10,873 bases of DNA, from contig JAJRYM010000247.1 of the NCBI GenBank assembly GCA_024275775.1, positions 1-10,873 on the forward strand, in the 5' to 3' direction. The position numbers and the translations under genes are program-made. Shown here in pieces: positions 6,824 through 10,873 of the stretch; position 1 is the stretch's first letter, and each line of letters opens with the position of its first letter. This DNA comes from Nitrospirota bacterium. GTDB taxonomy: Bacteria > Nitrospinota_A > UBA7883 > JACRGQ01. Below the pieces are notes generated by a model, which searched no databases, was not told the origin of the DNA, and worked only from the letters and a program-made list of their open reading frames with translations.

Positions 6824-8278
6824 TTACAGAAGCTGCATGAGGAACTTAAGGTCGTCCTCATCGGCCATAACCCCTACTCCAGCGAAGAACGACCGGTAAG
6901 CATCGTTAAACAGCTCGTCGCCGCCAAGGTAGAGGAAAATGTATTTTTGTATGTAATACCTGCCGGAAATTTTCAACTCGGGATTTGGGGATTTTATGTC
7001 GTACCCGCCGAGGTTGAACAGATCTGCAGTGAACCTTGCCGAATCGCGCCATAAGTAGTAATCCATGCCTATTCCGCCGGTGGATTCCATAAGCCCCGCT
7101 TTCAGGTTGATGTTCCCGTATCTTTTATTGAAAAGAATAGTATAGAGCAGAGAATTTAGCGTGTTTCGCGTTTGTATATCCTTCCTTCTTATATCCTCCG
7201 AAATTTCAAGAAGGTAGAATTTGTCTTCTCTCGGCTTGATTCTCAGTGAGAAATAGGATTTGGATTCGCCCAATGCTTCCTGCTCCTCTACTCTAAAGCC
7301 TACGCCTATCCTTATACGGTCAACCTTGGCAACAAATCCCTGCGCGCCGGCGAGAGTGCGGTTAAGATTGTCATAAACCGTGTCTTCCTGAACCAGCTTT
7401 CCTATTGTGCCTTCCCCTTTTTCCACCTTGTCCATAACCCTGTTTAGGCTTACCATCAGCGTATCCAGTTTAGCCGAACCGCTTTTCAGGTTTGCAAGGG
7501 TATCCTTGAAATTTTCGCGGTTGTCTCCTATAACATCCTCAAGTTTAGCCGTAACATTTCTAATATTGTTAACGCTTTCCTTGATGTTTCCTCGGTTTTC
7601 CAGCAGGATTTCATCCAGATGGGCCGAAACGTTTTTAACGTTCCCTACCCCCGCTTTAAGATTTTCCCTGTTCTCTTTAAGCATCGCCACTATAAGACCC
7701 GATGCCTCGTCAATCCTGTCCATTATATCCGTAAGCTTTCCGCCTTCGCCCAGCAGGCCGCCTTCGCCGAACAGTCCCACAATCCCGCCTTCATCAAACA
7801 GCGCGCCGAGCCCTTTCGAGAATTTCTTTACATCATCAAGAGCGCTGGAGAGTTTCGACATGATTGTATCGATATTCGTGGGGTCGACGCTGTATGCCAT
7901 CGTATCGCCTTTGCCGATAAATTTATCGGACATGCCGGGCTGAATATTCAAATGCCTGTCGCCAAGCAGACCGGCCCCCTGTATCGTCCCGATGGAATCG
8001 ACAGGTATATTTACAGGCTTGTCGAGGAAAATGGTAAGTCTAACTTTCCTCTTTTCTAGCTTTACCTCGCCGACCTCGCCTATTTTGACTCCCTGCATCA
8101 GCACGTTTGTTTTCTTTCCGATTCCTGTGACCGTGTTGAAATAGATGTAAAAACTGTTTTCGGCCTTTTTGCTTATAAAAGGAATATCACCGATATTCAT
8201 GGAGAGATATAAAAGGGCGGCAAATCCGAAAATAATAAAAAGGCCGACTTTAACATCGTTGCTGAAGCTCTTTTTCAT
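6824..8278 (-). CDS. mlaD: Long MlaD: MCE-domain protein with helical stalk and beta-rich C-terminal domain
   Basis: The 484-residue substrate-binding component of an Mla phospholipid transporter. Order: basic start and one membrane anchor (about 11-28); a single MCE domain (about 41-128) with GAGLLGDRHLNI near 101-112; a Gly-rich linker with GEGG twice (171-180); a helical stalk of about 185-320 with three exact 25-residue repeats; the common MCE-family motif GEGTIGKL (288-295) with YDNL; and a C-terminal region (about 320-484) of alternating residues suggesting eight to ten strands. E. coli MlaD is about 183 residues and lacks the stalk and the last domain. The architecture matches the long MlaD reported in Veillonella parvula, which spans the periplasm and ends in an outer-membrane barrel. 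The ATG overlaps the mlaF stop as ATGA. No mlaB, mlaC or mlaA is present in the window. Confidence 0.9.
   Translation of the reverse strand: MKKSFSNDVKVGLFIIFGFAALLYLSMNIGDIPFISKKAENSFYIYFNTVTGIGKKTNVLMQGVKIGEVGEVKLEKRKVRLTIFLDKPVNIPVDSIGTIQGAGLLGDRHLNIQPGMSDKFIGKGDTMAYSVDPTNIDTIMSKLSSALDDVKKFSKGLGALFDEGGIVGLFGEGGLLGEGGKLTDIMDRIDEASGLIVAMLKENRENLKAGVGNVKNVSAHLDEILLENRGNIKESVNNIRNVTAKLEDVIGDNRENFKDTLANLKSGSAKLDTLMVSLNRVMDKVEKGEGTIGKLVQEDTVYDNLNRTLAGAQGFVAKVDRIRIGVGFRVEEQEALGESKSYFSLRIKPREDKFYLLEISEDIRRKDIQTRNTLNSLLYTILFNKRYGNINLKAGLMESTGGIGMDYYLWRDSARFTADLFNLGGYDIKSPNPELKISGRYYIQKYIFLYLGGDELFNDAYRSFFAGVGVMADEDDLKFLMQLL
7451..7675 (-). repeat. Three tandem 25-residue (75-base) repeats in the MlaD stalk
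   Basis: Residues 202-226, 227-251 and 252-276 each open with (E/D)NRxN followed by a hydrophobic residue and Lys, continue with a Asn-x-(Lys/Arg) helix, and end with Ala-x-Leu-(Asp/Glu)-(Asp/Glu/Thr) and hydrophobic residues. The period is exactly 25 residues without gaps. Identity at DNA level is limited, so this is an old protein repeat and not a recent expansion. It probably sets helix packing and stalk length. Confidence 0.8.
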
Positions 8279-9060
8279 CTGTGTGCAACTCCGCTTTTAT
8301 CTCTTCCCTGAACCGCTTCCGTTTGCCTTATTATCCTGCCTATTTCAACAAACTCCTTTACTGCGGGGTTTGTCTGGTGGAACATGATTTCATCCGGCGT
8401 GCCTACCGCTACGATTTTTCCTTCATAAAGCATCGCTATTTTATCGGCTATTCTGTTGGCGCTTACCATGTCGTGCGTGATTGTAACAGAGGTAACCGAA
8501 AGCGCCCTTGTAGTTTTTATTATCAAATCGTTGATTACATCTGCCATCACAGGGTCCAGGCCGGTGGTCGGCTCGTCGAAAAGTATTATCTCAGGATCCA
8601 TGGCTATGGCGCGGGCCAAACCGACCCTCTTTTTCATTCCGCCGGAAAGCTCCGCCGGCATCAGGTTTTCAATGCCGGGCATTCCGACCATTCTGAGGCG
8701 TTCCGCCACCCTCTCACGTATTTTTGTTTCGGACAACGTCGTATGTTCTCTAAGAGCGAAGCCGACGTTTTCACCGACCGTCAGCGAATCAAACAGCGCC
8801 GCCCCCTGAAAAAGCATCCCGAATTTTTTTCGCAGTTCGTTTAGCTCTCTTTCCGTTAGTTCGCTTACAACCTTACCGGCAACGGTTACTGTTCCCGAGT
8901 CAGGCGTCAGAAGCCCTATCATGTGCTTTATCATCACCGACTTTCCGGTTCCCGACCCGCCGATGATCACCATGCTTTCGCCCTTAGCGCAGTGAAGGTT
9001 GGCGCCGCGGAGCACCTGTTTGTCTCCGAAAGCTTTGTAAAGATTTTCCACGCGGATCAA
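8275..9060 (-). CDS. mlaF: MlaF, ATPase of the Mla phospholipid ABC transporter
   Basis: A 261-residue ABC ATPase that powers lipid movement through MlaE at the cytoplasmic face of the inner membrane. Visible motifs: Walker A GGSGTGKS (34-41), Q-loop Gln85, signature LSGGM (138-142), Walker B IILFDE (158-163) and switch histidine H196 in TITHDM. The LSGGMKKRVGLARA signature is typical of the Mla/Mkl/Ttg2A group. The start is TTG, chosen because a strong GGGAGGG lies 4 bases upstream (9065-9071) and the protein then begins at the usual first beta strand. This ribosome site is inside the mlaE coding frame. The stop overlaps the mlaD start by four bases. Confidence 0.95.
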   Translation of the reverse strand: MIRVENLYKAFGDKQVLRGANLHCAKGESMVIIGGSGTGKSVMIKHMIGLLTPDSGTVTVAGKVVSELTERELNELRKKFGMLFQGAALFDSLTVGENVGFALREHTTLSETKIRERVAERLRMVGMPGIENLMPAELSGGMKKRVGLARAIAMDPEIILFDEPTTGLDPVMADVINDLIIKTTRALSVTSVTITHDMVSANRIADKIAMLYEGKIVAVGTPDEIMFHQTNPAVKEFVEIGRIIRQTEAVQGRDKSGVAHR

Positions 9061-9844
9061 ATTTCCCTCCCTGCTCGGAGAAGAAAAGCGCGGTAAGCAG
9101 GTAATTGGCCACGAATATCATAAGGAAAGCAACCACAACCGACCTTGTTGTGGCCTTGCCGACCCCTTCGGCCCCGCCTTCGGTATAGAACCCGTAATAA
9201 CAACCGATAACGGAAATGATCAAGCCGAAAGCCGCCGCCTTGACAAGCCCCGAAAACACATCCTTGAATTCCAGAAAATCAAAGGAGCGTTGCATGTATG
9301 TAACCGGATTCGCATCAAGCGAAAAGACCGAAACCGCGTATCCCCCCACCATGCCGATTATGTCCGAGAGGCATACAAGAATAGGGAGCATAATCACGCC
9401 GGCGATTACTCTGGGGACGACCAGATATTTCACCGGATTGGCGGCAAGCGTGTAAAGGGCATCTATCTGTTCCGTAACCCGCATGGTGCCTAGAGAGGCT
9501 GTCATGGATGAGCCTGCCCGTCCCGCCACGATAAGACCCGTCAAAACAGGTCCTAGTTCACGCGTCATTGAAAGCGCCACAACCGTGCCGACCATGCTTT
9601 GCGCGCCGAACCTCTGAAAGCCGGTGTAAGTTTGCAGTGAAAGTACCATTCCGGTGAATATAGCCGTGAACATTACCACCGGAAAGGAAAGAACACCGAC
9701 TTCCATCATCTGCTCGATGGCGGCATTGAACCTGTATGGAGGCATCATCATCCATCTGAAAATATCTTTTATGAAAATGCCCATCCTGCCTGTTTCACGG
9801 ACGAACGCAATCGCAATTTTCCCCAAAGAAGCAATCATATTCAT
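8984..9844 (-). CDS. mlaE: MlaE, permease of the Mla phospholipid ABC transporter
   Basis: A 286-residue MlaE/YrbE permease, first gene of the mlaEFD-tgt unit. An N-terminal amphipathic segment precedes about five membrane helices. The family signature ELGPVLTGL...AGRAGSS, continuing through GTMRVTEQIDAL, is at about 97-130, and EGVGKATTRSVV at about 226-237 marks the start of the last helix. Homologues usually end soon after the last helix (here LLTALFF, about 249-255). This one reads on for 31 residues, of which the last 25 or so codons overlap the mlaF start; that tail is basic and low in hydrophobic residues. The ATG at 9844 has no good Shine-Dalgarno; a second ATG two codons on is an alternative. 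A CTTAC/GTAAG inverted repeat (9847-9859) ends two bases before the start. Confidence 0.95.
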   Translation of the reverse strand: MNMIASLGKIAIAFVRETGRMGIFIKDIFRWMMMPPYRFNAAIEQMMEVGVLSFPVVMFTAIFTGMVLSLQTYTGFQRFGAQSMVGTVVALSMTRELGPVLTGLIVAGRAGSSMTASLGTMRVTEQIDALYTLAANPVKYLVVPRVIAGVIMLPILVCLSDIIGMVGGYAVSVFSLDANPVTYMQRSFDFLEFKDVFSGLVKAAAFGLIISVIGCYYGFYTEGGAEGVGKATTRSVVVAFLMIFVANYLLTALFFSEQGGKFDPRGKSLQSFRRQTGAPRRQPSLR

Positions 9845-10063
9845 TACTTACTTAGTAAGGCGTGAATCAAAATATCTCACCGGAGTTGCCCCTAATCTTT
9901 ATCGCGATGTTCATATATCAATTAAGTGTATTTAATCGGTATAACTTACCATAAATTATCATATTTTTATTCATGTTCACTCTCGGCAAGCCGCCAGGCC
10001 ACCCATGTCGGCGCAACGGGCAATTATTTTGACTGGGGTGGAGCGGCGTGTTACAAAGATTTG
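9845..10063. other. Divergent intergenic region between mlaE and surE
   Basis: 219 bases that must hold promoters for both directions. Positions about 9908-9975 are AT-rich and contain several TATA-like and TTAAT-like stretches, but I could not choose a convincing -35/-10 pair on either strand. The right part (9990-10047) is GC-rich and forms a strong hairpin on paper. The surE frame stays open back to 9926, but nothing in that extension resembles SurE. Confidence 0.5.
9990..10047 (+). promoter_or_regulatory. Potential structured leader upstream of surE
   Basis: GCCGC (9990-9994) pairs with GCGGC (10043-10047) and CCACCC (9999-10004) with GGGTGG (10036-10041), separated by a small asymmetric internal loop (CAGG against A), enclosing about 31 bases. 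The only GGAG near surE lies in the 3' arm, 20 bases before the ATG. It matches no riboswitch consensus I know, and it would form on either strand. Confidence 0.3.
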
Positions 10064-10813
10064 ATGCTTGCTCTTTTATCGAACGACGACGGCATTAACG
10101 CCCCCGGCCTGAAAGCGATTTATACAGCTCTGGCTGATATGGGCGATGTGGTGCTTGTCGCACCGGACAAGGAACAGAGCGCCGCAGGACACGCCATCAC
10201 GATTGCGGACCCGCTTAGGGTAAGAAAAGTTTATGAAAACGGTTCTTTTTTCGGGTATTCGGTTGACGGCACTCCCGCAGACTGCGTAAAAATAGCGGTG
10301 GAGGCGATTATGCCGCGTCATCCCGATATAGTGGTTTCCGGCATTAACCATGGATGCAATGTTGCCACCAATATCATTTATTCCGGAACGGTGTCAGCCG
10401 CCACCGAAGGCACGCTTTTGGGCATACCTTCTATCGCGCTTTCCATGAACAGTTACCTTAACCCTGATTTTTCCAGAGCCGTGAAATGGGCGATCCGCAT
10501 AATACAAAAAACGGTCAAGACAGGTCTCCCGCTCGGCACACTTTTAAACGTAAACTTTCCAGCACCGGAAATCGAAATCCGGGGTATCAAAATCTGCCGT
10601 GTTTCAGACTGTTCTTTCAAGGTTTCCTTTGAAAAAAGGCACGACCCGCGAGGGATTGATTATTACTGGCAGGGCGGCGCCATGGATAAGAACGAACCGG
10701 ATAAGGATACCGATATTCGGGCGGTTGAAGACGGATATGTAGCGATTACTCCCATCAGGTACGATCTGACCGACAGGAATTTCCTCGCCGACCTTAAAAG
10801 CTGGGAGTTTTAA
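10064..10813 (+). CDS. surE: SurE, 5'/3'-nucleotidase (survival protein)
   Basis: A 249-residue metal-dependent phosphatase of the SurE family, which removes phosphate from nucleoside 5'- and 3'-monophosphates in the cytoplasm. The N-terminus MLALLSNDDG aligns without gaps to the family start and places the metal ligands at D8, D9, S39 (in DKEQSAAGHA) and N95 (in SGINHG), the same numbers as in Thermotoga SurE. The YSGTVSAATEG block (106-116) is also typical. The ATG at 10064 is preferred over a longer frame reaching 9926; a TTG directly before it is an alternative. The Shine-Dalgarno is weak (AAAGA about five bases upstream). It is divergent from mlaE. Confidence 0.95.
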   Translation: MLALLSNDDGINAPGLKAIYTALADMGDVVLVAPDKEQSAAGHAITIADPLRVRKVYENGSFFGYSVDGTPADCVKIAVEAIMPRHPDIVVSGINHGCNVATNIIYSGTVSAATEGTLLGIPSIALSMNSYLNPDFSRAVKWAIRIIQKTVKTGLPLGTLLNVNFPAPEIEIRGIKICRVSDCSFKVSFEKRHDPRGIDYYWQGGAMDKNEPDKDTDIRAVEDGYVAITPIRYDLTDRNFLADLKSWEF

Positions 10814-10873
10814 CCGGGCCTGCCGGCTTTTTCGCGTTCAAGAGAAAGCATCTTCTGTTTGAGCGCCGTCCCT
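10810..10873 (-). CDS. C-terminal end of an unidentified minus-strand gene (cut by window edge)
   Basis: An open minus-strand frame enters from the right edge, encodes about 20 residues (ending LEREKAGRPG) and stops with a TAA at 10812-10810 that overlaps the surE TAA by two bases. The peptide is charged and helix-like, as often seen at protein C-termini. A tail-to-tail arrangement with shared stop bases is plausible, but the fragment is too short to identify or to rule out chance. Confidence 0.35.
   Translation of the reverse strand, partial: GTALKQKMLSLEREKAGRPG

Noticed and set aside
7407..7943. Plus-strand open frame of 178 codons inside mlaD
   Set aside because: It is very Ser/Pro/Phe-rich and lies wholly antisense to the MlaD stalk and linker, whose repeats explain the open frame.
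8281..8844. Plus-strand open frame of 187 codons inside mlaF
   Set aside because: Antisense shadow of the ATPase; all ABC motifs are on the minus strand.
9926..10063. N-terminal extension of SurE starting at 9926
   Set aside because: The extension covers AT-rich intergenic DNA and has no SurE similarity; the ATG at 10064 aligns to the family start and gives the standard metal-ligand numbering.
1..10873. CRISPR arrays, insertion sequences, prophage or integron features
   Set aside because: No regularly spaced direct repeats, transposase or integrase frames, or terminal inverted repeats were seen.

Overview
The window comes from a diderm (Gram-negative type) bacterium with dissimilatory sulfur metabolism. 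It carries the start of a dsrC-dsrM-dsrK cluster and a compact mlaE-mlaF-mlaD lipid-transport operon. Base composition looks moderate, roughly mid-40s to 50 % GC by eye. Several minus-strand genes (dsrM, tgt, mlaF) start with TTG. The gene content would suit a Nitrospirota-like or Desulfobacterota-like lineage, but that placement is inference from gene content only.

Layout, left to right. Positions 1-1589 (minus) hold dsrC, dsrM and the first 163 codons of dsrK, which runs off the left edge; this is the cytoplasmic thiol carrier plus the membrane redox module that uses it. A divergent gene at 1716-2171 (plus) encodes a DUF1499 protein whose lipoprotein signal peptide appears split by a one-base frameshift. 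At 2190-2267 (minus) lies tRNA-Asp(GUC), with a near-consensus sigma-70 promoter that starts right at the stop codon of the next gene. Positions 2321-5338 (minus) encode a 1005-residue protein: a duplicated multi-pass membrane region, a spermidine-synthase-like methyltransferase-fold domain, and an unassigned helical tail. About 310 bases of gene-free, partly GC-rich DNA follow (5390-5702).

Positions 5703-9844 (minus) form one tight unit transcribed mlaE > mlaF > mlaD > tgt. MlaE overlaps mlaF by 77 bases, mlaF overlaps mlaD by 4, and tgt starts 8 bases after mlaD. MlaEF should form the inner-membrane ABC transporter. MlaD is long: an N-terminal anchor, one MCE domain, a helical stalk with three exact 25-residue repeats, and a beta-rich C-terminal domain. 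This fits a one-protein bridge from inner to outer membrane rather than the short E. coli MlaD that works with MlaC and MlaA. tgt modifies G34 of GUN-anticodon tRNAs; the tRNA-Asp encoded in this window is one of its substrate class.

Divergently, surE (10064-10813, plus) encodes the 5'/3'-nucleotidase, behind a 219-base intergenic region with an AT-rich stretch and a strong potential hairpin. The right edge holds the probable last 20 codons of a minus-strand gene that meets surE tail to tail. I saw no CRISPR array, insertion sequence, rRNA or convincing intrinsic terminator. The most interesting system is the minimal mlaEFD operon with its stalk-and-barrel MlaD.
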